This document shows positions 31,887-40,033 of a stretch of DNA of 64,000 nt, one piece after another (position 1 is the first letter of the stretch; each line of letters opens with the position of its first letter). The notes beneath the pieces were generated by a model that did not search any database, was not told the DNA's origin, and saw only the letters and a list, made by a program, of their open reading frames with translations. The stretch is from Zobellia galactanivorans (GTDB lineage Bacteria; Bacteroidota; Bacteroidia; Flavobacteriales; Flavobacteriaceae). The stretch covers positions 4,770,501-4,834,500 of the forward strand of contig NC_015844.1 of the NCBI RefSeq assembly GCF_000973105.1, in the 5' to 3' direction. Made by a program: the position numbers and the translations under genes.

Positions 31887-34800
31887 ATGCTATCATATAT
31901 CATTAATTTCAGCATAAGGAACAAGCTGATCGTTCTATTGTTTACAAGCTTTATTATAGGTTTTGGCTTGTACTCCTTGACCCAAATACCTATTGGTGCG
32001 GTACCCGATGTCACCAATAATCAGGTGCAGGTCATTACTACGTCTCGCAACCTTTCGACCCAAGATATCGAACAGTTTATAACCTATCCTATTGAGTTGG
32101 AAATGGCAAATTTACCGGGGGTACAAGAAATCCGGTCCATTTCTAAATTCGGATTGTCCGTAGTCACCATTGTCTTTGACGACGATTTGGGCACTTATTT
32201 GCCACGTCAACTTATTGCGGAAAAAATCAAATCGGCATCGGAAAAAATCCCCGACGGTTTTGGAGTTCCTGAAATGGGGCCGATAACTACAGGGCTTGGC
32301 GAAATCTACCAATACATTCTTGACGTAAATCCCGAGTTTAAGGATCGTTATAGCATAGAAGACTTGCGTACCATTCAAGATTGGGTGGTCAAACGACAAC
32401 TTTCAGGGATCCCCGGTGTGGTTGAAGTCAATACTTGGGGAGGTTTCCTTAAGCAATACGAGGTAGCGATCAATACAGAAAAATTAAATGCCATGAACAT
32501 CACCGCCCAAGAGGTGTTCAATGCCTTGGAGGCAAACAATAGTGTCACTGGAGGCGGGTATATAGAAAAGGTGAATCAAGCCTATTTTATTCGAGGGGAA
32601 GGCTTGATAACGTCTTTGGACGACATTGGACATATTGTAGTGAAAAACGAGGGAGACTTACCGATTTATATCAAAGATGTCGCCAGCGTAGGCTTTGGAA
32701 GTGCCACGCGATTCGGTGCTATTACCGGTAATGGTCAAGGTGAAAAGGTTTTGGGGCAGGTAATGATGTTGAAGGACGCCAATTCAAAAAAAGTAATCGA
32801 GGCGGTAAAGGAGCGCGTGGCCTCCATTTCAAAATCACTCCCGGAAGGCGTGTATATCAACGCTTTTCTAGACCGTAGCGAACTTATAGCTAAAACCACC
32901 TTTACCGTATCGGAGAACCTGATCCTAGGATGTTTGATCGTAATCTTCGTGGTGGTCCTCTTATTGGGGAACTTCCGTTCGGGACTGGTCGTTGCCTCGG
33001 TAATCCCCCTCTGTCTTCTTTTTGCGCTATCGCTTATGTATGTTTTTGGTGTGGACGCCAATTTAATGAGCCTAGGTGCCATTGACTTTGGAATTATCAT
33101 TGATGGTGCGGTGATTATAGTGGAGTTCATCGCCTTTCAGATCACCCGGAAAAAAGATGAGATTATCGCCGTTTCAAGAGTCGAGCAACAACGGATAAAG
33201 GATAGAATTACGGTTACAGGAGCTTCAAAAATGATGAATTCCGCCATTTTTGGGCAGTTGATCATTTTGATCGTATTCATCCCTATTCTTTCCCTATCCG
33301 GAGTGGAGGGGAAAATGTTCAAACCAATGGCCCTGACCTTTAGCTTTGCCCTTATAGGTGCCATGTTACTGTGCTTTACCTATGTACCCGTAGCGGCCTC
33401 CTTGTTTTTAAAACCCTCTACCGTATCCGACAAGAACATCTCCGTACGTATTATGAAATGGTTGAGGGCCAAATATGAACCGATTATTCACTGGGCCCTT
33501 CACAGCAGGCCTATTGTTTTAGGAATAGCAGCTTTGCTCTTAGCGGTGTCAGTGTTTCTATATTCCAATATGGGAGGCGAATTTGTACCTACCTTGGATG
33601 AGGGTGATTTTGTTATCCAACCGGTATTAAAGACTGGAACGTCTTTAAGTAACACGGTAAAAATCACAACGGAAATAGAGAAGATTTTATTGGATAAATT
33701 TCCGGAGGTGAAACAGGTTGTAACCCGTATTGGCGCCGCGGAAGTACCTACCGACCCCATGTCTATGGAAGAAAGCGATGTTATTATTGTACTGAAACCA
33801 AAAAGTGAGTGGACTTCGGCCGATTCCAAAGACGAGTTGGCCGATAGGTTTAAGGAAGCCCTTGCCGTCATACCCGGAATGGAAGTAGAATTTACCCAGC
33901 CCATTGAGATGCGGTTTAACGAACTTATTACCGGGGTCCGTGCCGATATAGCCATTAAGATATTTGGGGACGATCTTGATATTTTGGCCCAAAAAGGAAA
34001 CGAAATAGGTGCCCTGATCGAAAAAGTAGATGGGGCTGCCGATATTTCGGTAGAGAAAATTGCCGGCCTGCCCGAAATGAACGTAAAGTTCAACCGGGCC
34101 AAAATTGCTCGGTACGGACTCAACATCCAAGAGGTGAACGACATGGTTTCCATGGGCTTTGCCGGCCGTAGTGCAGGAAACGTTTTTGAAGGGGAACGCC
34201 GTTTTGACCTTGTTGTTCGATTGGACAAAAACTTGCGGCAAGATATCGATAACCTAAAAAATCTTTATATCGATGTGCCTAGGGGAGGTAAAGTTCCTTT
34301 GAGTGAATTGGCGGATATCACCTATCAAAAGGGGGCGGCCAAAATATCACGTGACGACACCAAACGCAGGATCGTAGTGGGGGTCAATGTGCGTAATCGC
34401 GATTTACAATCGGTGGTAGACGATGTACAGCGCTTGATCAACGAGAACATAAGCCTACCTGTTGGGTATACGATTGCCTACGGAGGCCAATTCGAGAACC
34501 TCCAAAGTGCAAAATCGAGGTTGTTGGTTGCCGTGCCCATTGCCCTTATCCTGATTTTTGTCTTGCTCTATTTTGCTTTTAGCTCGGTCAAAGAAGCCCT
34601 GATGATCTATTCGGCCATACCTCTGGCAGCGGTGGGCGGTGTACTCTTACTATGGTTAAGGGGTTTACCTTTCAGTATATCCGCAGGGGTCGGTTTTATC
34701 GCCTTGTTCGGAATTGCCGTACTCAACGGTATCGTGTTGATCGAGCATTTTAAAGAATTGGAAAAGGAAGGAGGCTACAGTGATATCAATGAACTGATCA

Positions 34801-36218
34801 AACATGGCGCCATAGACCGATTGCGAGCGGTATTGCTCACGGCAATGGCCGCGGCACTGGGCTTCTTGCCCATGGCGATTTCAACGAATGCCGGGGCCGA
34901 AGTGCAGCGGCCATTGGCCACGGTAGTTATTGGAGGATTGATTACCGCCACCCTTTTGACCTTAGTGGTTTTACCGGTACTGTATGCCTATTTCCACTCC
35001 TTGAAAGAAAAAGCCAAACCAAACGCCAATCAGCTCATGGGCTTACTAATGCTTTTTGGCTTGATGACCCTACCCGCCCATGCACAGCAAGCCCCAATGG
35101 ATCTTGAAAATTTGATTACAACGGCCGTTGAAAATAACGCAGGCCTCAATGCGAATAGGCTAGAGGTAGAGCAATCCCATGCCTTAATCAACAGTGCATT
35201 TAGCTTTGATAAGACCCAAGTGTATTACGAGTTTGACGAAAATAACTTGGCTGCGAACAATGAAGCCTTACGCGTCTATGGCGTGCAACAAGACTTTCGG
35301 TTTCCAACCGTATATTTTTCCGAAAGGAAAGTGAACAAGGCCAACCACAACTTGGCAACGAGTTCCTTTGACATCAAGAAAAAGGCCTTGGAACGAAAGG
35401 TCACGGCAGCTTATTATACTTATCAAATCGCCCGAGAGAAAGAGCAAGTGTTAAGAACACTTGACAGTCTCTATTCCAACTTTTCCCATATGGCGGCGAG
35501 ACGTTTTGAATTGGGCGAGACCAATTACCTGGAAAAAATCACGGCTGCCTCTAAGCAAAAACAAATCAATATAAAGTATCTCGAGTCACAACAGAACGTA
35601 AGCAGGGCCTATGTTGACTTAACGAAAACGGTGCAATCGGAAAACCCGTTGAAGATAGCAAATGCACGGGAGCTAAAAGTGGGACTTAAAACTGTGGATC
35701 TTGAAGGAAGTTCGGAAATGGAATTTTACCAAAATAGGATAGCCTTATTTCAAGTACAGCGTAAGTTGGAGAAACAACGGCTCTTGCCCGACATTAGCCT
35801 GAACTACTTTCAGGGAACGAATTCGGGGCTGAACAGTAATCTGTACGGCTATCAATTGGGGGTAAAGATTCCTCTTTTGTTCGGAGGGCAAGCTTCTAAA
35901 ATAAAGGCCGCAGGCATTGCCGAAGCGATAGCTTCGGAAGAATTCAATGAATATGAAATTCAACTTACGGCCAAGTATAGGGCATTAAAGGACCAGATGG
36001 ACCAGTTGTCGCAGGCACTTACTTACTACGAAGAGGAAGGGTCCGCCTTATCCGATGAAATTTTAAAAACGGCCAATGGTAGCTTCAAAAACGGCGAAGT
36101 CGATTTTTACCAGTATATACAGAGTTTGGAAAGTGCTTATGAAGTGAAACTGGATTATCTGGACAAACTCGAAGAGTACAACGGCATCGTTATCGCCATA
36201 AATTACTTAACCCTTTAA
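31887..36218 (+). CDS. CzcA-type RND heavy-metal pump fused to a TolC-like domain
   Basis: A 1443-residue fusion. Residues 1 to about 1045 form a complete heavy-metal RND exporter (helices near 11-30, 340-370, 385-420 and so on). The proton-relay helix reads GAIDFGIIIDGAVIIVEF, with Asp400, Asp406 and Glu413 in the places of CzcA Asp402/Asp408/Glu415, pointing to divalent cations (Zn, Co, Cd, Ni) rather than Cu/Ag. From about residue 1049 a signal-like segment (LMGLLMLFGLMTLPAHAQQ) leads into an outer-membrane-efflux (TolC-like) domain of about 375 residues with coiled-coil helices. It is co-directional with the adaptor 10 bases downstream. Confidence 0.93.
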   Translation: MLSYIINFSIRNKLIVLLFTSFIIGFGLYSLTQIPIGAVPDVTNNQVQVITTSRNLSTQDIEQFITYPIELEMANLPGVQEIRSISKFGLSVVTIVFDDDLGTYLPRQLIAEKIKSASEKIPDGFGVPEMGPITTGLGEIYQYILDVNPEFKDRYSIEDLRTIQDWVVKRQLSGIPGVVEVNTWGGFLKQYEVAINTEKLNAMNITAQEVFNALEANNSVTGGGYIEKVNQAYFIRGEGLITSLDDIGHIVVKNEGDLPIYIKDVASVGFGSATRFGAITGNGQGEKVLGQVMMLKDANSKKVIEAVKERVASISKSLPEGVYINAFLDRSELIAKTTFTVSENLILGCLIVIFVVVLLLGNFRSGLVVASVIPLCLLFALSLMYVFGVDANLMSLGAIDFGIIIDGAVIIVEFIAFQITRKKDEIIAVSRVEQQRIKDRITVTGASKMMNSAIFGQLIILIVFIPILSLSGVEGKMFKPMALTFSFALIGAMLLCFTYVPVAASLFLKPSTVSDKNISVRIMKWLRAKYEPIIHWALHSRPIVLGIAALLLAVSVFLYSNMGGEFVPTLDEGDFVIQPVLKTGTSLSNTVKITTEIEKILLDKFPEVKQVVTRIGAAEVPTDPMSMEESDVIIVLKPKSEWTSADSKDELADRFKEALAVIPGMEVEFTQPIEMRFNELITGVRADIAIKIFGDDLDILAQKGNEIGALIEKVDGAADISVEKIAGLPEMNVKFNRAKIARYGLNIQEVNDMVSMGFAGRSAGNVFEGERRFDLVVRLDKNLRQDIDNLKNLYIDVPRGGKVPLSELADITYQKGAAKISRDDTKRRIVVGVNVRNRDLQSVVDDVQRLINENISLPVGYTIAYGGQFENLQSAKSRLLVAVPIALILIFVLLYFAFSSVKEALMIYSAIPLAAVGGVLLLWLRGLPFSISAGVGFIALFGIAVLNGIVLIEHFKELEKEGGYSDINELIKHGAIDRLRAVLLTAMAAALGFLPMAISTNAGAEVQRPLATVVIGGLITATLLTLVVLPVLYAYFHSLKEKAKPNANQLMGLLMLFGLMTLPAHAQQAPMDLENLITTAVENNAGLNANRLEVEQSHALINSAFSFDKTQVYYEFDENNLAANNEALRVYGVQQDFRFPTVYFSERKVNKANHNLATSSFDIKKKALERKVTAAYYTYQIAREKEQVLRTLDSLYSNFSHMAARRFELGETNYLEKITAASKQKQINIKYLESQQNVSRAYVDLTKTVQSENPLKIANARELKVGLKTVDLEGSSEMEFYQNRIALFQVQRKLEKQRLLPDISLNYFQGTNSGLNSNLYGYQLGVKIPLLFGGQASKIKAAGIAEAIASEEFNEYEIQLTAKYRALKDQMDQLSQALTYYEEEGSALSDEILKTANGSFKNGEVDFYQYIQSLESAYEVKLDYLDKLEEYNGIVIAINYLTL

Positions 36219-36228
36219 TATTAGCATT

Positions 36229-37377
36229 ATGCAACGCACTATATACAACATCACAACATTAAGCTTGTTTATGATCCTTCTGGGCTGTGGCAGTAAAGCC
36301 TCGGAAGATAAATCAGCCGCAGACCAGAACACCCAAAAGATAGACCATAGGCTCTTTGTTTCCAAGGCCCAATTTGAACGCAGTGAGATGGCCTTGGGCC
36401 ATATAGAGGTAAAATCCTTTCCCATAACCATACAGAGTTCGGGAACGATAGATGTACCCCCTGAAAACAGGGCATCGGTCAGTGCTACTATGGGCGGATA
36501 CATCAAGACCGTGCCCTTATTGATAGGGGATAAGGTTCGTAAAGGACAAGTTTTGCTAACCCTTGAAAACCCCGATTTTATCAGGTTGCAGCAAGATTAT
36601 ATGGAGGTCAACGAAAAATTGGCCTTTTTAAAGTCGGAATACGAACGACAAAAAACGATGATGGCAGAGCATATTACGTCCCAAAAAAGTTTTTTACAAG
36701 CCGAGAGCACCTACAAAACCGCTTTGGCAACATACAATGGCCTTCGTAAGCAACTAACACTTCTGAATATTTCCCCTTCCCAGGTCGAAAGTGGAAATAT
36801 AAGTTCAATAGTAAGTATTTATGCCCCGATTTCAGGGAGTATTACCAAGGTAAACGTGAGTCGTGGCACCTACGTGTCCCCGGCCTCATCAATCATGGAA
36901 ATCATAAACAATGACCATATCCACCTAGAATTATCGGTCTTTGAAAAAGATATCATGAAATTAAAAAAAGGGCAGGAAATCAATTTTAAGGTCCCTGAAT
37001 CTTCCACCGATGTTTTTGAGGCAGAAGTTCACTTAATCGGTACGGCCATAGAAGACAATCGCACCATCAAGGTACACGGACATCTTAAAAATGAAGAACA
37101 GGCGCATTTCTTACCGGGAATGTTCGTAGAGGCCGAAATCATTACGGATACGACCGAAGTCAACGCCATAACCGAAACGGCTGTTGTAGCCATCGAGAAT
37201 GCGCATTCACTCCTAAAGCTAAACGAGACAACGGAGGATGGTTATTATTTTGACCAGGTTTCGGTAAAGACCGGTTCTACATACAATGGGGAAGTAGCTC
37301 TAGCCGATATGCAAGGTGTTACTACCAAAGATACGGTATTGATTAAAGGAGCCTTTCACCTTTTGGGTGGTGACTGA
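36229..37377 (+). CDS. RND periplasmic adaptor (CzcB/CusB-like lipoprotein)
   Basis: A 382-residue membrane-fusion protein that joins the inner-membrane pump to the outer-membrane channel. The lipoprotein signal ends at LLGC (Cys20). The sequence then shows the split biotinyl-lipoyl pattern: SATMGGYIKTVPLLIGDKVRKGQVLLTLE (about residues 84-112) and APISGSITKVNVSRGTYV (about 200-217), around a coiled-coil hairpin, followed by the beta-barrel segment VHLIGTAIEDNRTIKVHG. No His-rich extra metal domain is seen. It starts 10 bases after the pump-TolC gene. A convergent gene follows 47 bases later, without a clear terminator between. Confidence 0.92.
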   Translation: MQRTIYNITTLSLFMILLGCGSKASEDKSAADQNTQKIDHRLFVSKAQFERSEMALGHIEVKSFPITIQSSGTIDVPPENRASVSATMGGYIKTVPLLIGDKVRKGQVLLTLENPDFIRLQQDYMEVNEKLAFLKSEYERQKTMMAEHITSQKSFLQAESTYKTALATYNGLRKQLTLLNISPSQVESGNISSIVSIYAPISGSITKVNVSRGTYVSPASSIMEIINNDHIHLELSVFEKDIMKLKKGQEINFKVPESSTDVFEAEVHLIGTAIEDNRTIKVHGHLKNEEQAHFLPGMFVEAEIITDTTEVNAITETAVVAIENAHSLLKLNETTEDGYYFDQVSVKTGSTYNGEVALADMQGVTTKDTVLIKGAFHLLGGD

Positions 37378-37424
37378 TTTGATAAATCATAAAATGCAAT
37401 GAACTGAAGGTTGAATAAATCCGC

Positions 37425-38300
37425 TTATTCTTCGAGTCCCAAAACTTTCCATTGGCCATCTATCTTGTAGGTGTTGAGCCTTTGTCTGGATAGCCCGCCA
37501 TCGGGGTAGCGACAGATTTCGGTGACGATGCAATGTTCGTCGGATAGGTTTTGTCTTTGAAAGGCTCTTTTAATGCCGTTGAACTTGGGCATTCCGTTTT
37601 CTTGCATGTTTTTTATAAAGGAAAGCCTAAGTACTTCGGCAGTGTTTTGGATAAGTTCTTCATCAATCTCGATTTGTACGCTTTTCTTGAGGAGGAACTC
37701 GGCTTCTTTTCTAAAATCCTTACAGTTTAATGATTTTTCCAGGTCGTCTTGGTCATAAGCTTCCTCTAAGGCCAATATGGCGCCTTCGGGTGTGTCGTGG
37801 TCGGGGAGAAAATGATCTTCCCCTTCATCTATGACTATTCCACCTAGGCTTTTATCAAAATTTTGAAGGGCATCACCCGTTAATCCTTCCCTAATAGCCC
37901 TTAAAGTGTAGCCTCCGATCAACCTCCCATTTTCTACGATCATCCAATCGGAAACATGGTCAAAAGCGATTCCTATATTTTCGTCAAGGCTTACATTTTT
38001 AACATCGATAGGCTCATTGCCGACCCGACCGTAAACATTCCCCTCAAGGTCAAAATTGGGTTCTAAAAGCCATATGTGTTCTACATTGCTCCCGTCTTCT
38101 ATTCGGGCTTTAACGGAAAAGTAGGCCTGTCCTTCCTTGGGGTTTTCCGTGCAGGTTTTAAAATAATGGAAGGTTAATCTGGCCTTTTCCATTGCCCAAT
38201 TCATCCTTTCATCTTCATTGGGCATATCGTAAACATCTGGGTTTCCCTTACGTTTCCTGATGTTCTGTTTTCTGCCGAATATTTTCTTTATGATGCCCAT
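37425..38300 (-). CDS. DUF2314-containing protein
   Basis: A 291-residue cytoplasmic protein. Residues about 35-140 contain the DUF2314 pattern: AYFSVKARIEDGSNVEHIWL, a GRVGNEPIDVKNV segment, and DWMIVENGRLIGGYTLRA. The rest (about 150-291) is rich in acidic and hydrophobic residues and includes EGAILALEEAYDQDDLEKSL, with a C-terminal SRQRLNTYKIDGQWKVLG strand that looks like an NTF2-type ending. Function unknown; DUF2314 proteins often occur near toxin-immunity or cell-surface genes in other bacteria, but nothing of that sort is present here. Convergent with the efflux adaptor. Confidence 0.75.
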   Translation of the reverse strand: MGIIKKIFGRKQNIRKRKGNPDVYDMPNEDERMNWAMEKARLTFHYFKTCTENPKEGQAYFSVKARIEDGSNVEHIWLLEPNFDLEGNVYGRVGNEPIDVKNVSLDENIGIAFDHVSDWMIVENGRLIGGYTLRAIREGLTGDALQNFDKSLGGIVIDEGEDHFLPDHDTPEGAILALEEAYDQDDLEKSLNCKDFRKEAEFLLKKSVQIEIDEELIQNTAEVLRLSFIKNMQENGMPKFNGIKRAFQRQNLSDEHCIVTEICRYPDGGLSRQRLNTYKIDGQWKVLGLEE

Positions 38301-38370
38301 AGTAGGATTTTTTAATAGTTAATACAGTTGTTTTTAATAGAAGCTCATTTCGAAATATGTGATTCAAACC

Positions 38371-38769
38371 TTATAAATTTCTATGGACGCCATCAACATA
38401 TACCCAATGACCATTTTCTTTGCTAAAGTTCGATTTTTCATATATAACGCCCATTTGACCGTTTTCCATATAATAGGCCTTGAATTCTACGGTGCCCGAA
38501 CTATCGGTTTCGCTTCCTTCGGAAGTATATAAGACCTCAAGTTTTAACCAGTTTACCGCCTTGGCCCAGGTCTTTATCCTACGTTTTTCAATTTTGTTTG
38601 GTCGGGTAGTGCTGTGGTGGCTTTTTTGTAGATAATCGATGTCCCCTAAAACAAAGGCACTATAACGGGAACGCATTAGAGCCTCGGCCGTGGCTACGCT
38701 ACGAATATCCGTATGGGCTTTTTTACAGCAGTCGCTATAGTTCACTTGAGGGTTGCAAGGACATGGCAT
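38371..38769 (-). CDS. YchJ-family protein with SEC-C-type zinc motif
   Basis: A 132-residue protein beginning MPCPCNPQVNYSDCC, the cysteine-rich N-terminal motif of YchJ proteins (CxC...CC) that resembles the SecA C-terminal zinc-binding tail. The remaining domain, with RSRYSAFVLGDIDYLQKSHH and a C-terminal FSKENGHWVYVDG, is NTF2-like. The family is widespread but its function is not established. It is 70 bases upstream of the DUF2314 gene on the same strand, so the two may be co-transcribed. Confidence 0.87.
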   Translation of the reverse strand: MPCPCNPQVNYSDCCKKAHTDIRSVATAEALMRSRYSAFVLGDIDYLQKSHHSTTRPNKIEKRRIKTWAKAVNWLKLEVLYTSEGSETDSSGTVEFKAYYMENGQMGVIYEKSNFSKENGHWVYVDGVHRNL

Positions 38770-38912
38770 ACGAAGAGATTTAAGACTTAAAACTACATAT
38801 TTCGAAGAGCTTGTAAAAATTATATTCGACCTATGTAGGTGAATTTCCGTTTTTCTAAACCAGAGGTGCCGTATTTTAAGATTATGGCCAGATAATTTTT
38901 AATCAGATATAG

Positions 38913-38920
38913 TATCTTAG
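38913..38920 (+). promoter_or_regulatory. Putative -7 element before the isomerase-like gene
   Basis: TATCTTAG differs by one base from TAnnTTTG and ends 25 bases before the ATG at 38946. Confidence 0.35.
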
Positions 38921-38945
38921 CTTATTACAGAAAACTCAACGACAA

Positions 38946-39803
38946 ATGAAAACATTTAAAGTACTATGTATGTGCCTACTAATGGCAAGCAGCTCATTTA
39001 TCAACGCCCAAGACAGTTACGGGGGCCTCGCTCTATATACCCTAAGGGATGACATGGCTTCCGATGTGGAGAGCACCTTGAGAGCGGTAGCCGATGCCGG
39101 TTACAAGTATATTGAAGCGGCAGGATATGAGGACGGAAAGTTCTACGGAATGACGCCATTGGAATTTAAAAAGAAGTTAAAAGAACTAGGCTTGAAGCCC
39201 ATAAGCAGTCATCAGGGAAGTGTGACCCTTGAAAATGCCGATGCCATGATTATCGATGTAAAAACAGCCGGGTTTAAGTACTTTGTGGTTCCCGTACCCC
39301 CGATGGGACTCTTTACGGTTGACGAGGAAACCATGACAATGGGTATGACGGGAGGTGCCGAGAATTTGGCGGGAATTTTAGATATACTGGGTGAAAAATG
39401 CAAGAAAGCGGGACTCAAGTTGTTGTACCACAATCATGACTTTGAATTTGAGAAGGATGAAAATGGGGTAGTGGTCATCGATTATCTTTTAGAACACTGC
39501 AATCCGAAATGGGTCAATTTTCAAATGGACTTATTTTGGGTGACCAAAGCAGGTGCCGATCCTGTAGCCTATTTCAAAAAATATCCGAAGCGATTTAAGA
39601 TATGGCATGTAAAAGACATGAACGAAGACGGTTGGTTCGCACCGGTAGGTACGGGAAGTATCGATTTTGCCCGAATCTTAAAAGAGAAGAAATTATCCGG
39701 TATGAAATACTATATGGTGGAACAGGATAAAACCTATAAAACAACACCATTGGAAGCCATTAAGATAAGTAGAAAAGGACTCGAAAAATACGGGTTTCAT
39801 TAA
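38946..39803 (+). CDS. Exported sugar phosphate isomerase/epimerase-like TIM barrel
   Basis: A 285-residue xylose-isomerase-like TIM-barrel protein with a signal peptide (residues 1-22, ending FINAQ). Metal and substrate residues of the family are in place: LLYHNHDFEFE, QMDLFWVTKAG, WHVKDMNEDG and the late MVEQDKTYK. Such exported members are frequent in Bacteroidota carbohydrate metabolism and act on sugars or inositols, with a divalent metal. No glycoside hydrolase or transporter is adjacent, so the substrate is open. It is monocistronic: a terminator starts 20 bases after the stop. Confidence 0.9.
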   Translation: MKTFKVLCMCLLMASSSFINAQDSYGGLALYTLRDDMASDVESTLRAVADAGYKYIEAAGYEDGKFYGMTPLEFKKKLKELGLKPISSHQGSVTLENADAMIIDVKTAGFKYFVVPVPPMGLFTVDEETMTMGMTGGAENLAGILDILGEKCKKAGLKLLYHNHDFEFEKDENGVVVIDYLLEHCNPKWVNFQMDLFWVTKAGADPVAYFKKYPKRFKIWHVKDMNEDGWFAPVGTGSIDFARILKEKKLSGMKYYMVEQDKTYKTTPLEAIKISRKGLEKYGFH

Positions 39804-39823
39804 GTAATATAGATTACTAAATA

Positions 39824-39855
39824 AAAAACCACCGTCATGCAAGGGTGGTTTTTTT
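39824..39855 (+). terminator. Terminator of the isomerase-like gene
   Basis: AAAAACCACC / GGTGGTTTTT stem (10 bp) with a 10-base loop and a following T-run. Confidence 0.88.
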
Positions 39856-39886
39856 ATGGCTTATATCAAGGGTTTGGCCCGCTTTT

Positions 39887-39907
39887 AAATGTTAAAGTTT
39901 AACATTT
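39887..39907. repeat. Perfect 10-bp inverted repeat upstream of the siderophore receptor
   Basis: AAATGTTAAA - G - TTTAACATTT, a palindrome about 55 bases upstream of the -33 element of the receptor promoter. It has no T-run and is far from the previous stop, so an operator is more likely than a terminator. It does not match the classical Fur box. Confidence 0.6.
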
Positions 39908-39961
39908 ACGATTTGTATATCAACAAGTTAATTATCTCTATTTAGATTTAGTATAAATAAT

Positions 39962-39992
39962 TTGGATGTTTTGCAATGTCGCTATATTTTTG
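39962..39992 (+). promoter_or_regulatory. Promoter of the siderophore-receptor operon
   Basis: TTG at 39962-39964, a 20-base spacer, and TATTTTTG at 39985-39992, in good agreement with the Bacteroidota consensus. Leader of about 35 bases. Confidence 0.6.
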
Positions 39993-40033
39993 CGTCGAAT
40001 TTAACTATTTGTAACAATTCTAAATAAAAACCA

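Noticed and set aside
33500-34241. Two long minus-strand frames (up to 242 codons) inside the efflux pump gene
   Set aside because: They lie antisense to a well-conserved coding region and encode low-complexity Ser/Ile/Phe-rich sequence typical of codon-phase artefacts.
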